This document shows positions 53,495 through 63,126 of a stretch of DNA of 64,000 nucleotides, piece after piece. This DNA comes from Agromyces cerinus subsp. cerinus (GTDB lineage: Bacteria > Actinomycetota > Actinomycetes > Actinomycetales > Microbacteriaceae). A program made the position numbers and the translations under genes. The DNA lies in the NCBI RefSeq assembly GCF_900142065.1, contig NZ_FSRJ01000002.1, positions 372,001 to 436,000 on the forward strand, in the 5' to 3' direction. Every line of letters starts with the position of its first letter. Within the stretch, counting starts at the first letter, position 1. The notes under the pieces are model-generated. The model was not told the DNA's origin and made no database searches. It worked only from the letters and a program-made list of their open reading frames with translations.

Positions 53495-54802
53495 CTATCC
53501 GCGCTCGCGCGGCGCGATCGCCGTGCCGACGAGTCCGACGATCGCCGCGACGGCCATCATGACGGCGATCGGCCACCAGTGCCCGGCCTGGGCGAGCAGC
53601 GCGGTCGCCGCGAGCGGGGCGAGCCCGCCGCCGACGATTGCTCCCGCCTCCCGGCCGATCGAGATGCCCGAGTACCGCACGCGCGTGTGGAACATCGCGG
53701 TGAAGTAGGCGGGTTGCACGCCGTCGGAGGCCGAGTTCACGATGCCGATCGCGGCGACCACGACACCGATGACGAGTGCCGCCGACCCCGTGTCGAGCAC
53801 GAGGAAGAGCGGTGCGGCCAGCACGGCGAAGGCGACGAGGCTCCACACCACGAGGCGGCGCGGACCGATGCGGTCGCCGAGCGCGCCCCAGAACGGGCAG
53901 AGCACCGCGGCGACCGCCGCCCCGACGAGCAGCGCGGTGAGGGTGACCTCTCGGGGCATGCCGACGACCGTCGACGCGTAGCTCAGGCAGAACACCGAGA
54001 CGACGTAGAAGGTCGTGTTGACCCCGACGCGCACGAGGAAGACGGCGAGGATGCCGCGTGGCCGGCGGAGCACCTCGGCGATGGGCTGACGCGCCTCTCG
54101 ACGTGCCTCGAGCATCGCGACGAACTCGGGTGACTCGTCGACCCGGCGGCGCAGCCGCCAGCCGATCGCGACGAGCACGAGGCTCGCGACGAACGGCACC
54201 CGCCAGCCCCAGTCGAGCAGCGCCTGCTCGTCGAGCACGGCGACGAGCACCACGAACGCGAGGTTGCCGAGGATGAGTCCCACATACACCGCGCTCGAGA
54301 TGAACGCCCCGCGGAACCCGCGCCGCAGCGGCGACTGCTCGAGGGCGAGCAGCACGGCGCCGCTCCACTCGCCGCCCGTCGCGAGCCCTTGCACGAGCCT
54401 GAGCACGACGAGCAGCACGGGCGCGAGCGCTCCGACCTGCGCGTGCGTCGGCAGCAGGCCGATGAGGGCGGTCGCGACGCCCATCGTGAGCAGCGTCGCC
54501 ACGAGCACGCGCCGCCGGCCGAAGCGGTCGCCGAAGTACCCCGAGAGGAGGCCGCCGAGGGGGCGCGCGACGAAGCCCGTCGCGAACACGGCGAACGACA
54601 GCAGCAGGCTCGTGAGCGGATCGTCGGCGGGGAAGAACAGCGTCGGGAAGACGAGCGCCGCGGCCGTGCCGTAGAGGAAGAAGTCGTACCACTCGAGCAC
54701 GGTGCCGAAGGCCGCCGCGGTGACGGCACGGCGGCTCCGGGCGGGGTCGGACGGGGTGCCTTCGGCGGGCGCGGGCTCGAGTGCCGTCGCCGCGGCGCTC
54801 AC
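53495..54802 (-). CDS. MHS-family MFS transporter, last gene of the thiamine operon
   Basis: A 435-residue metabolite:H+ symporter-type MFS carrier. VTAAAFGTVLEWYDFFLYGT is the family signature, followed by FARPLGGLLSGYFGDRFGRR, RLVQGLATGGEWSGAVLLAL and GDRIGPRRLVVWSLVAFAVL. Twelve helices are expected. Its GTG overlaps the stop of thiD-tenA (GTGA), and all four genes lie behind the TPP riboswitch, so the likely cargo is a thiamine precursor or salvage product, such as HMP, thiazole or an aminopyrimidine; this is inference, as MHS members transport varied acids and osmolytes. Confidence 0.87.
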   Translation of the reverse strand: MSAAATALEPAPAEGTPSDPARSRRAVTAAAFGTVLEWYDFFLYGTAAALVFPTLFFPADDPLTSLLLSFAVFATGFVARPLGGLLSGYFGDRFGRRRVLVATLLTMGVATALIGLLPTHAQVGALAPVLLVVLRLVQGLATGGEWSGAVLLALEQSPLRRGFRGAFISSAVYVGLILGNLAFVVLVAVLDEQALLDWGWRVPFVASLVLVAIGWRLRRRVDESPEFVAMLEARREARQPIAEVLRRPRGILAVFLVRVGVNTTFYVVSVFCLSYASTVVGMPREVTLTALLVGAAVAAVLCPFWGALGDRIGPRRLVVWSLVAFAVLAAPLFLVLDTGSAALVIGVVVAAIGIVNSASDGVQPAYFTAMFHTRVRYSGISIGREAGAIVGGGLAPLAATALLAQAGHWWPIAVMMAVAAIVGLVGTAIAPRERG

Positions 54803-56340
54803 GCGGTCACCGCCCCGGCCGACGCCGGAGTCGCCGACGCGGCCGCGAGCGGAGCCGCGAAGAACGCCAGTTCGTGCCGCGCCGAGGCGACGAAGGCCCG
54901 ATGCATCCGCTCGCGATGCTCGGGCGTCGCGCCCGCGGCCGCCCGCGTCACGAAGCCGATCGCCTCGCGCGTCGCGACGGTGAAGCCGGGGTCGGCGTAT
55001 GTCGCGAGCCACGACGCGTACGGATGCGCCGGATCGAGGGCGGCCTCGCCGAACTCGCCCGCGGCGAGGCGTTCGCCGAGGTCGGTGTAGATCCAGAAGC
55101 ACGGCAGCAGGGCCGCGATGAGCACGGCGTGATCGCCGCGCTGCGCGGACGCGAGCAGGTGGTCGAGGTACGCGGTCGTCGTCGCGTCGGGCGGTGCGGA
55201 TGCCGCGGTGCCGGCCTCCGGACCGAGCCAGCCGGTGTGCAGTTCGAGCTCGCCGATGATCGAGCCGTGGGCGGAGTTCGCCCAGAAAGCCTGCCCTGCG
55301 GCATCCGGTGCGAGGCGCGAGGCCTCGGCGAGCACTCGTGCGTAGTCGCGCAGGTAGTGCGCGTCCTGGGCGAGGTAGCCGAGGAACGGTTCGCGCTCGA
55401 GCGAACCGTCGGCGAGGCCGCGGATGAACGGCAGTCCGTCGATCTCGTGCCGCAGGTCGGCGATGCCGGCCCACCACTCGGCCTCGACCTCGGCCGGCGT
55501 CGGCGCGGTGCGTGTGCCGCCGCGCGCCCAGAGACCGGCGAAGTGGTTGACGGGGCCGTGCCCGCCGCCGACGCCGAGCGCCTCGCCGTGACGCAGCGAT
55601 TCGCGCAGCCAGCGGCGGGCCTCGGTGATCGCGGCCGGCCAGTCGCCGTGCTCGGCGGCGAGGGTCGCGATCGCCGATGAGAGCGAGCACCCGGTGCCGT
55701 GCGTCGCCGTCGTGGCGATGCGTTCGCCGCCGAAGTCGACGATCGTCGCGGTGGCGGCGTCGACGAGCGCGTCGGGCGCCGCATCGCCGGCGAGGTGGCC
55801 GCCCTTCGCGAGCACCCGCACGCCGTAGCGCGCCGAGACGCTCTCGGCCTGCGCGATCGCTTCGGCCCACGTCGTCGCGACGACCGGAGGCCCGCCGCCG
55901 GAGCCGGCGAGCACCGCGAGTTCGCCGAGGTTCGGGGTGACGAGGTCGGCCAGCGGCAGCAGCTCGCGCATCGCCGATTCGGCGTCCGCGTCGAGCAGGC
56001 GGTCGCCGCTCGTGGCGACCATGACCGGGTCGAGCACGACGATCGGCGGCCGGGTTCGTGCGAGCCAATCGGCGACGGTGCGGATGACCTCCGCGTTCGC
56101 GAGCATGCCGAGCTTCACGGCGTCGATCGTGATGTCGTCGGAGATCGCGTCGAGCTGCGCCGCGAGGAAGCCCGCCGGCGGCACGTGCACCGCGCGCACG
56201 CCGCGCGTGTTCTGCGCGGTGAGGGCGGTGATCGCGGCCATGCCGTAGCCGCCGACGGCGGAGATCGACTTCAGGTCGGCCTGGATGCCGGCGCCTCCCG
56301 AGGGGTCGCTGCCGGCGATGCTCAGCACTCGTGCCGTCAT
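54799..56340 (-). CDS. thiD: Bifunctional ThiD-TenA fusion (HMP kinase/HMP-P kinase and thiaminase-like)
   Basis: A 513-residue fusion. Residues 1-265 are ThiD (VLSIAGSDPSGGAGIQADLK, DVLVTPNL-like ADLVTPNLGELAVLAG, TTATHGTGCSLSSAIATLAA with the anion hole). Residues about 285-513 are TenA (WWAGIADLRHEIDGLPFIRG, YLAQDAHYLRDYARVLAEAS, LPCFWIYTDLGERL). ThiD phosphorylates hydroxymethylpyrimidine twice; TenA releases HMP from aminopyrimidines, so the fusion would channel salvaged pyrimidine. In TenA the usual active-site Cys region reads LIAALLPCFWIY, with a Cys present. ATGA overlap with thiE. Confidence 0.92.
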   Translation of the reverse strand: MTARVLSIAGSDPSGGAGIQADLKSISAVGGYGMAAITALTAQNTRGVRAVHVPPAGFLAAQLDAISDDITIDAVKLGMLANAEVIRTVADWLARTRPPIVVLDPVMVATSGDRLLDADAESAMRELLPLADLVTPNLGELAVLAGSGGGPPVVATTWAEAIAQAESVSARYGVRVLAKGGHLAGDAAPDALVDAATATIVDFGGERIATTATHGTGCSLSSAIATLAAEHGDWPAAITEARRWLRESLRHGEALGVGGGHGPVNHFAGLWARGGTRTAPTPAEVEAEWWAGIADLRHEIDGLPFIRGLADGSLEREPFLGYLAQDAHYLRDYARVLAEASRLAPDAAGQAFWANSAHGSIIGELELHTGWLGPEAGTAASAPPDATTTAYLDHLLASAQRGDHAVLIAALLPCFWIYTDLGERLAAGEFGEAALDPAHPYASWLATYADPGFTVATREAIGFVTRAAAGATPEHRERMHRAFVASARHELAFFAAPLAAASATPASAGAVTA

Positions 56341-56999
56341 CGCGCCGCCTCCCATCGGTTCGCGAGATCTCGGGCCACGGCTCGCGGGTCGTCGGCCGCG
56401 CAGATCGCCGAGACGAGCGCGACGCCCGCGGCGCCGGCTTCGCGGAGCGGCGCGACGTCGGCGAGCACGATGCCGCCGATCGCGACGCACGGCAGTTCCG
56501 CCTCCGCGGCGAAGCGGGCGAAGCCGTCGATGCCGAGGGCCGGGGGATGGTCGGGCTTCGTCGTCGTCGGCCGGATGACGCCGACGCCGAGGTAGTCGAC
56601 GGTGCCACGGGGCATCCGTCGCAGTGCCTCGAGGTGGGCGGGCGCGTTCGCGGTGAGACCGACGACGGCGTCGGGACCGAGCCGGTCGCGGGCGATCGCC
56701 GCGGCGGCGTCTCCCTGGCCGAGGTGCACGCCGTCGACGGGCAGGCCGCTCGCCCGCGCGGCGATCGCGAGGTCGAGGCGGTCGTTCACGAGCAGCACGG
56801 CGCGGCCGTCGATCGCGGTCGCGAGCTCTTCGAGGAGTCGGAGCAGGTTGGACGTGCTGTCGACCTTGTCGCGCAGCTGCACGGTGCGCACGCCGCCGTC
56901 GACCGCAGCCGCGACCACGGCGGTGACGCCGCGCTCGCCGCAGAGTGTGGCATCGGTGACGAGGTAGGTCGAGAGATCGAGTGCGGTGCGGGCGCTCAC
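56337..56999 (-). CDS. thiE: Thiamine-phosphate synthase
   Basis: A 220-residue TIM-barrel enzyme joining HMP-diphosphate and thiazole phosphate. [86 protein letters not shown] and [12 protein letters not shown] are the ordered family motifs. DVHLGQ is intact; GPIFPTxTK reads GVIRPTTTK, close to consensus. Its GTG at 56999 overlaps the thiM stop, and its stop overlaps thiD. Confidence 0.93.
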   Translation of the reverse strand: MSARTALDLSTYLVTDATLCGERGVTAVVAAAVDGGVRTVQLRDKVDSTSNLLRLLEELATAIDGRAVLLVNDRLDLAIAARASGLPVDGVHLGQGDAAAAIARDRLGPDAVVGLTANAPAHLEALRRMPRGTVDYLGVGVIRPTTTKPDHPPALGIDGFARFAAEAELPCVAIGGIVLADVAPLREAGAAGVALVSAICAADDPRAVARDLANRWEAAR

Positions 57000-57898
57000 G
57001 AGCGCACCAGCGCGGCGTCGCCGTGGATGCCCGCGACATCGCCCGCGACGCCGCTCACCTCGACGTTCGAGACGCGCACCCGGGCACGCTCGACCACCTG
57101 TTCGGTCGTGAGCTGCGCGAGCGCGTCGAGGAATCGCGGTGCGAAGGTGCCGGGGCCGACGCTGCCCACCCCTCCCGGGTCGGTGGCGGCGAGCTCGGCG
57201 GCCACGGTGTAGACGAGCGTGGCCGCGACGGCGCCCGCGAACGGGTCGTCGGCGACGGCGAGGGACGCCGCGGTCACGGCTCCGAGCGCGCAGCCGCCGC
57301 CCGTCACGAGGGTGAGCAGCGGGTCGCCGTTCGCGATGCGGGCGATGCGGCGGCCGTCGGTGATGAGGTCGACGGGGCCCGACACCGCCACGACCGAGCC
57401 GTGCGCGGCAGCGAGGTGAGCCGCGGCATCCGCTGCCGAATCGGTCGAATCCGAGGCGTCGACGCCGCGGCCTCCGGCCCCGGCTCCGGCGAGCGCCATG
57501 ATCTCGCTCGCGTTGCCGCGGATCACGGTGGGGCGGAGCACGAGGAGCTCGTGCGCGAGCGCCGTGCGCACGGGCAGGCTGCCGACCGCGACCGGGTCGA
57601 GCACCCAGGGCGTGCCGGCCGCATTCGCCGCGGGCACCGCCTCGCGTGCGGCGTCGCGCTGCTCCTCGGTCGGGGTGCCGAGGTTCACGAGGAGCCCCGA
57701 CGCGATGCCCGCGAAGATGCCGGACTCGCCGCGGATGTCGACCATCGCGGGCGCTGCGCCGAGCGCGAGCAGGGTGTTGGCCGTCACGTTCGTGACGACC
57801 TTGTTGGTGATGCACTGCACGAGCGGCGTCTTCTCGCGAACGAGGTTCAGCAGTTCGGCCGAGTGCCGGGCAGGGTCGATGGACAGACGATCGCTCAA
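56996..57898 (-). CDS. thiM: Hydroxyethylthiazole kinase
   Basis: A 300-residue kinase of the salvage branch. [80 protein letters not shown] and [19 protein letters not shown] are the canonical motifs, with the catalytic Cys near GGCALG. It starts with TTG at 57898, preceded by GAAGGGA, which is the 3' end of the riboswitch. First gene of the thiM-thiE-thiD/tenA-transporter operon. Confidence 0.92.
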   Translation of the reverse strand: MSDRLSIDPARHSAELLNLVREKTPLVQCITNKVVTNVTANTLLALGAAPAMVDIRGESGIFAGIASGLLVNLGTPTEEQRDAAREAVPAANAAGTPWVLDPVAVGSLPVRTALAHELLVLRPTVIRGNASEIMALAGAGAGGRGVDASDSTDSAADAAAHLAAAHGSVVAVSGPVDLITDGRRIARIANGDPLLTLVTGGGCALGAVTAASLAVADDPFAGAVAATLVYTVAAELAATDPGGVGSVGPGTFAPRFLDALAQLTTEQVVERARVRVSNVEVSGVAGDVAGIHGDAALVRS

Positions 57899-57903
57899 CG
57901 CGA

Positions 57904-57997
57904 CATCCCTTCGCTAGTTCGAACTAGATCAGGTTCGACGGGTGTGTTCTCAGCCATGCCCGCTTCGGGTGAAGCGGCGCACGGCACCCCGTGTCAC
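57904..57997 (-). promoter_or_regulatory. TPP riboswitch (THI element)
   Basis: On the minus strand the conserved pieces occur in order: ACACGGGGTGCC, a hairpin, GGCTGAGAACACACCC, GAACCTGATCTAGTTC, GAACTAGCGAAGGGATG. Hallmarks GGCTGAGA and ACCTGATCT and the closing GAAGGGA fit the TPP aptamer. GAAGGGA also serves as ribosome site for the TTG at 57898, so TPP binding would hide it and block translation; no separate terminator or expression platform lies between. Confidence 0.93.
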
Positions 57998-58028
57998 TGC
58001 GGTCGAGCCTAGTGGTCGATCGCTCGCG

Positions 58029-59660
58029 TCACTCCGCGGGCGACGGATCGGGGATCTCCTCCGGCCGGTACTTCGGCAGCCGGCTCGCGGGGATGATCGC
58101 GAGCGCGCTCACTCCGGCCATGATGAGCAGGCCGAGCTTCAGCGCGCTGAGCCGCGCATCGGTGTTGATCTGCACTGCCGCGTCGACCTGGGCGTCGGTC
58201 GCATCCGTCGCATCCAGGACCTCGCGCAACTGGTCGTTGCTCACGAAGTTGACCTCGCCGAGGTCGACTTGGGCCACGACCTCGTCGGGGATCTCGACGT
58301 CGTTCGCGACGGCCTGGGCGATGTTCATGCTGAGGATCGTCACGAGCATCGCGCCCGCGATGGCGGTGCCGACGGCCGAGGCGAGGTTCTGCGTCGTTCC
58401 GCGGATCGAGCCGACATCGCCCGCCAGCTCCTTCGGCGCCGACGTCACGAGCACGTTGAAGACGAGGGTGACGAGTGCACCCTGGCCGATGCCGAACACG
58501 ATCAGTCCCGCGATGGTCGGCACCGTCTCCCAGTCGTTCGTCACCACGAACGAGAGCCAGAGCAGGGCGACGGTCGTGAGGATGAACGAGAACAATGCGA
58601 TCGTGCGGGGCGCGTAGCGCCGGTAGAAGCGCACCACGAGCGTGGCGGTGATGAAGACCGTGACGTTGAACGGCATCATCGCGAGCGAGGTGTCGAATGG
58701 CGTGCGACCCTGCACGATCTGGATGTAGAGCGGCACGGTGAAGTTGATCGCCGCCTCGAGCGAGACGATCACGAACATCGCATAGACCGCGGCGCGTTCG
58801 CGCGAGGAGCCGAGCACCGAGAGGCTCACGAGCGGCACCTTGCCCTCGCGTGTGCGCCGACGAGTCCACACGAAGAACGCCTGGCCGAGGATGAGTCCGA
58901 GGACCACGAAGACCGGCGCGGGTGAGAGGCCGAGCACGTCGAACGGGGCGTTCGGCGTCGCGAGCACGATGCCCCACGTGTTCAGGTTGTTGAAGCCGAG
59001 GGTGAGCAGCACGATGCCCGAGCCGATGAAGAGGGCGGCCACGAGGTCGATCTTGATGCCGGGGTCGCCCTTGTCGGAGCGCAGCGTGAAGCTGAGCGCG
59101 AAGACGACGACGGCGAGCACGAGCAGGATGAGGAAGACCGGGCGCCAGCCGACCAGGGTGCCGAGCGCTCCGCCGATGAAGAACGCGCTCACCCCCGAGA
59201 TCGCGCGGGCCGACCCGAGCGAGCCGATCGCGGTCGCCTGCTGGGGGCCGTGGTAGTTCTCGGCGATGAGCGCGACGAGCGACGGCACGATGATGGCGGC
59301 GGATGCCCCCGCGAACGCCTGCGCCGCGATGACCCACTCGATCGTGGGAGCGAACACCATCAGGAGCTCGGCGAGACCGAACAGGCCGACCACGATACGG
59401 AAGACGAGCACCCAGCCGAACCGCTGCCCGAGCTTCGCGCCGACCATGACGAGGGCCGCGACCATGAGCCCGTACGTCACGATCGCGGTGCTCACGGCGG
59501 TGGGCGGTACACCGAACTCCTCGACCATGCCGCCGATGGAGACGGGCAGTGCCGCGACGTTGAACGACATGAGCACTTGGGCGAGGAAGAGCCCGATCAT
59601 CGGCGCCCACGATGCCTTCGCGATGAGGGCATTCTCGGGGGAGTGCGTGCTCGAGGTCAT
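58029..59660 (-). CDS. DHA2-type MFS transporter (14 helices)
   Basis: A 543-residue multidrug-resistance-like transporter. LFLAQVLMSFNVAALPVSIG, WVIAAQAFAGASAAIIVPSL and IGSLGSARAISGVSAFFIGG (motif C region) are present; an extracellular loop of about 70 residues near the end (EIPDEVVAQVDLGEVNFVSN) is typical. Substrate unknown. GGAG precedes the ATG and the start overlaps the glutaminase stop by 4 bases. As such carriers export drugs or organic ions, the link with glutaminase may point to acid or amino-acid stress. Confidence 0.85.
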   Translation of the reverse strand: MTSSTHSPENALIAKASWAPMIGLFLAQVLMSFNVAALPVSIGGMVEEFGVPPTAVSTAIVTYGLMVAALVMVGAKLGQRFGWVLVFRIVVGLFGLAELLMVFAPTIEWVIAAQAFAGASAAIIVPSLVALIAENYHGPQQATAIGSLGSARAISGVSAFFIGGALGTLVGWRPVFLILLVLAVVVFALSFTLRSDKGDPGIKIDLVAALFIGSGIVLLTLGFNNLNTWGIVLATPNAPFDVLGLSPAPVFVVLGLILGQAFFVWTRRRTREGKVPLVSLSVLGSSRERAAVYAMFVIVSLEAAINFTVPLYIQIVQGRTPFDTSLAMMPFNVTVFITATLVVRFYRRYAPRTIALFSFILTTVALLWLSFVVTNDWETVPTIAGLIVFGIGQGALVTLVFNVLVTSAPKELAGDVGSIRGTTQNLASAVGTAIAGAMLVTILSMNIAQAVANDVEIPDEVVAQVDLGEVNFVSNDQLREVLDATDATDAQVDAAVQINTDARLSALKLGLLIMAGVSALAIIPASRLPKYRPEEIPDPSPAE

Positions 59661-60688
59661 GGTCGACTCCGTTCCGTGGATGGTTCGTGCGTCGTCGACG
59701 CGAAAATGTTGAGTCCGAGGCTGCGGGCGAGGTGGGCGGTCGCGCGTTGGCCGCGCACGCTGTTGCCGGCACTGTCGAGTCGCGGTGAGTACGTGCCGAT
59801 GCCGGCCTTGCCCGGGGAGACGGTCACGATGCCGCCGGCGACACCCGATTTGCCGGGCAGGCCGATCTCGAAGAGCCATTCGCCCGAGCGTTCGTAGAGG
59901 CCGCTCGCGGCGAGCACCGCCAGGGTGTCGCGGCACACCTCGGGCGAGACCACCTGCACGCCGGTGACCGGGTTCAGGCCGCCGTCGGCGAGCGTCGCAC
60001 CCATCACCGCCAGATCGTGGGCGCTCACGAGGAGTGCGCACTGCTTCGTGTAGAGGTCGACGGTTTCGAGGGGGTCGCGATCGAGCCGGCCGTAGCTCTC
60101 GAGCAGGCCGGCGATCGCTCGATTCCGCTGGTTCGTCGCCGCCTCCGAACGGTAGACGACGTCATCGAGCTCGAGCGTGCGGCCGGCGAAGCGGGAGAGA
60201 CCCTCGACGATGAACGCCCATTGGGCGTCGGCGTCGTCGCCCGGTACGAGTGCCGTCGTCGCGATCGCCCCGGCGTTGACCATCGGGTTCAGCGGGTGCC
60301 CGTCGTTCAACTCGATCGCCATCACCGAGTTGAACGGCAGCCCGGTGTTGTTCACGCCGATGCGCTCGAGCACGGGTCGGTGGCCGAGCTCTTCGCAGAC
60401 GAGGGCGTAGACGAAGGCCTTCGAGATCGACTGGATCGAGAAGCGCCGATCGACGTCGCCGGCGTCGTGCACCCTGCCGTCGACCTCGACGACCGCGACC
60501 CCGAACAGCGCCGGATCCGCCTCGCCCAGGATGGGGATGTAGTCGGCGACCTCGCCGTCGTCGACCGTGCGGTTGCGCTCGTAGGCGGCCTGGACGAGCG
60601 ACTCGACGTCGTCCCACGAGGGGAGTGCGCCGGCGGAGGCGCGCTGTTCGATGTCGTCGACTTCGAGATCCACGCGTCCCCCTGACAT
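59657..60688 (-). CDS. glsA: Glutaminase (type A)
   Basis: A 343-residue serine-dependent beta-lactamase-like glutaminase that converts glutamine to glutamate and ammonia. RFSIQSISKAFVYALVCEEL has the catalytic Ser-x-x-Lys. NTGLPFNSVMAIELNDGHPL and NPMVNAGAIATTALVPG bind substrate, and GLPGKSGVAGGIVTVSPGKA, GIGTYSPRLDSAGNSVRG complete the site. GTG at 60691 is an alternative start. Ammonia released can buffer acid. It leads an operon with the MFS carrier. Confidence 0.92.
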   Translation of the reverse strand: MSGGRVDLEVDDIEQRASAGALPSWDDVESLVQAAYERNRTVDDGEVADYIPILGEADPALFGVAVVEVDGRVHDAGDVDRRFSIQSISKAFVYALVCEELGHRPVLERIGVNNTGLPFNSVMAIELNDGHPLNPMVNAGAIATTALVPGDDADAQWAFIVEGLSRFAGRTLELDDVVYRSEAATNQRNRAIAGLLESYGRLDRDPLETVDLYTKQCALLVSAHDLAVMGATLADGGLNPVTGVQVVSPEVCRDTLAVLAASGLYERSGEWLFEIGLPGKSGVAGGIVTVSPGKAGIGTYSPRLDSAGNSVRGQRATAHLARSLGLNIFASTTHEPSTERSRP

Positions 60689-60947
60689 CACAACGTTGCA
60701 TCCGCATTACGGAATGATCGATCGTTTGCGGCGATGATCCCGATCATGCTGCACGCGCCGCGCCGACATGCGGAAGCCGCGTCGGGAAGTCGGACTCTGC
60801 TCGATCGCGAATCGCGATGCGGGCGACGCGGGTTCAGCGCGTCAGGCGCAGCGGGTTGTCGCGGGCGAGTTCGACGACGATTCCGTGATCGGGGCCGGGG
60901 TGTGAGGCTCATGCCTCCCAGCATGGCGAGGGGCGACTCGGCAACGA

Positions 60948-60984
60948 GAACGGGGGCGGATGCCGCGTGGCACCGCCCCCGTTC
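60948..60984 (-). terminator. Terminator hairpin after the surface protein gene
   Basis: GAACGGGGGCGG (60948-60959) and CCGCCCCCGTTC (60973-60984) pair perfectly with a 13-base loop, 14 bases past the stop at 60998. The rest of the 309-bp gap to the glutaminase start holds no clear gene; a short frame reading PDHGIVVELARDNPLRLTR near 60840 may be a decayed hydrolase end. Confidence 0.85.
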
Positions 60985-60997
60985 CGTTCGGGTCGAG

Positions 60998-63091
60998 CTA
61001 GCCGATCGTGTGCCGCGAACGCACCCGCACGACGGCGTACGCCGCGCCGCCCGCTGCGAGCAGGGCGAGCGCGAGCCACCCGAGCACGTCGACGAGCGGG
61101 GCGCCGGTGGACGCGAGCCCCGCGCTCGTCGTCTCCTCGCCGGAGCCGGCCGCGGCGACCGTGATCGACGAGCTCGCGACCTCGACGCCGTCGATCGTGA
61201 CGACGATCGTGTGGGCGCCGGCGGGCGTCGCAGCGGGGATGGTTCCCGTGAAGGTGAACCCGCCGTCGCTGTTCGTCGTCGCAGCGCCGAGCGTCTGCGG
61301 CGTCGAGTGGAGCTCGACCGCGAAGCCCTCGGTGCCCGGCGCCAGGCTCTTGCCGACGACCGTGATGCGGCCGCCCGGCACGAGGTCGCCGGTCACCGTG
61401 ACCGTGCCCTTCACCGTCGTCGGGTCCTCGGCGGGCGCTGCCACCACGGTCACGGCGGTCGAGGCTGCGGATGCCGCGGACGTGCCGACCGTGTTCCGCG
61501 CGGCGACGGTCGCCGTGTACGCGCCGCCCGCGAGCCCGGTGAAGGTGTGCGTCGTCGTGCCGGCGGGCACCGAGACCGGGGCGGCGCCGTTCAGCGAGAC
61601 GAGGTACTCCGTGATGGGCGAGCCGCCGTCGGCGGGTGCCGCCCACGAGACGGTCACGTCGGTGCCGGCGACCGTGGCGCCGGGCGCCTCGGGGGTGGCC
61701 GGTGCGGTGGCGACGACCTCGGGGTCGTACGGCAGCGCGTCGAAGAAGGTGCCGAGGGCGGCGATCGCCTCATCGGCGAAGGCGAGCTGTGCGGCGAGAC
61801 CGGCGGGGTCGGGCCGGTCGGCGTACCGCCCGGGCAGGTCGTTCACGTACCACCACTCGGTCATGTACTCCTTGTAGGTGCCGTCGCCGTTGGCGTGGAT
61901 CCACTGCTGCGCGATCGGCGCGGGCTGGCCGCCGACGGTGCGCGAGCGGTCGTACTCGAGCAGGTACGGCACCTGCAGCTTCTTCGCCGTGGCGAGCGCC
62001 TTCGAGGTGTCGCCGCCCGGGAAGTAGTCGACCTGGCCCGAGACTCCGGGCACGTACTGGGTCACGAGGTTCGGCAGGTACTTCGTGACGAGGTCGCCGT
62101 AGAAGTCCGCGAACTCCGAGCCGGTGTCGCGGATGTGCAGGTCGTTGCCCGAGTTGCCGTCGAGGCGCAGGTCGAAGAAGTAGACCTTCGCGACATCGTT
62201 CGCCACGGCCTGCCGGTTGACCTCCTTCAGCACGGCGCGGGTGTTGTGGCACCACGTGCCGCCGAAGAGCAGCACGTAGTCGCCGTCGCTCTCGAGCAGG
62301 TTCACGAGCTCGGGGTAGGTGACCGTCTGCACGCGCCAGTCGGCGTCGCCGTCGTCGAGCACCGTCGCGCCGCCGTAGACGTCGCGGCCGCCGTAGGCCG
62401 AGGCGTGCTTGGCGTTCACGACCTGCTCGGTGAAGGTGAACTGGTCGCTCGTGTCGAGGTCGGCTGCCGTGCCGAGCACGGCGGCGACCTGCGCCTTGTA
62501 GGCGGTGAGCGCGGCCGGTTCGGCGAGCTGCCCGGCGGTCACCGGGGTGGTGATCGCCGAGACGATGCGGTCCTCCGCTCCGCCCGCGAGGTGCGCCGAG
62601 TCGTAGACGAAGAGCGTCGGGTCGTCGGTTCCGTCGAACGGCGTCTGCGTGTCCTTGCTGAGGGCGTTGGTCACGAGTCGTGCCCAGAGCGGGGCGACGT
62701 CGGCGTTCGTGGTCGTGCGGATGTCGAGTCGGTCGCCGTCGAGTCGCGGGTTGAAGTTGTAGATGCGCTCGACGCCCGCCGCCTTCGCGACGTCGTTGAT
62801 CGGACCGACGGTCGCCGCCGTCTGCGCGTCTTCGGGTCCGCCGATGAGGAAGGCGAACCGGCCCTCCTGGCCGAGCAGGTACTCGAACCGTTCGAACGTG
62901 ACGGTCTCGTAGACGCTGTCGGGGCCGAGGCCGTCGTAGGCGTCGTCGAACCAGTCGACGGTGTCGGTCGGACTCGCGGGGGCTGCGGTGGCCGGGGTCG
63001 CCGCGACACCGCCGAGCACGACGGTGCCGGCGATGGCGAGTGCGGTCAGCATCGCCGCCCGCCTCTGGGTGGGGCGCTGGTGGTCGGGCAC
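60998..63091 (-). CDS. Secreted surface protein: thioredoxin-like region, fibronectin III domain and LASTG anchor
   Basis: A 697-residue exported protein. A signal peptide (MLTALAIAGTVVLGGVAATP, ending near ATAAPASP) is followed by two related thioredoxin-like segments, FAFLIGGPEDAQTAATVG and VLLFGGTWCHNTRAVLKEVN. In the second the CxxC reads CHNT, leaving one Cys. A fibronectin III domain (PGATVAGTDVTVSWAAPADG) and an Ig-like domain follow. LASTGAPLVD, a hydrophobic helix and RVRSRH form a sortase anchor of the class E (LAxTG) kind. The GTG at 63091 has AAAGGAAG upstream. The function is unknown. It resembles the next gene in its fibronectin module. Confidence 0.8.
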   Translation of the reverse strand: MPDHQRPTQRRAAMLTALAIAGTVVLGGVAATPATAAPASPTDTVDWFDDAYDGLGPDSVYETVTFERFEYLLGQEGRFAFLIGGPEDAQTAATVGPINDVAKAAGVERIYNFNPRLDGDRLDIRTTTNADVAPLWARLVTNALSKDTQTPFDGTDDPTLFVYDSAHLAGGAEDRIVSAITTPVTAGQLAEPAALTAYKAQVAAVLGTAADLDTSDQFTFTEQVVNAKHASAYGGRDVYGGATVLDDGDADWRVQTVTYPELVNLLESDGDYVLLFGGTWCHNTRAVLKEVNRQAVANDVAKVYFFDLRLDGNSGNDLHIRDTGSEFADFYGDLVTKYLPNLVTQYVPGVSGQVDYFPGGDTSKALATAKKLQVPYLLEYDRSRTVGGQPAPIAQQWIHANGDGTYKEYMTEWWYVNDLPGRYADRPDPAGLAAQLAFADEAIAALGTFFDALPYDPEVVATAPATPEAPGATVAGTDVTVSWAAPADGGSPITEYLVSLNGAAPVSVPAGTTTHTFTGLAGGAYTATVAARNTVGTSAASAASTAVTVVAAPAEDPTTVKGTVTVTGDLVPGGRITVVGKSLAPGTEGFAVELHSTPQTLGAATTNSDGGFTFTGTIPAATPAGAHTIVVTIDGVEVASSSITVAAAGSGEETTSAGLASTGAPLVDVLGWLALALLAAGGAAYAVVRVRSRHTIG

Positions 63092-63126
63092 GGTGCTTCC
63101 TTTCTCTGGGGGGTGGGCCGGGCCGG

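Noticed and set aside
60735..60924. Short minus-strand frames between glutaminase and the surface protein, one ending ARDNPLRLTR
   Set aside because: One resembles the tail of a hydrolase but is only about 25 codons after a stop; the evidence is too thin to call a pseudogene.
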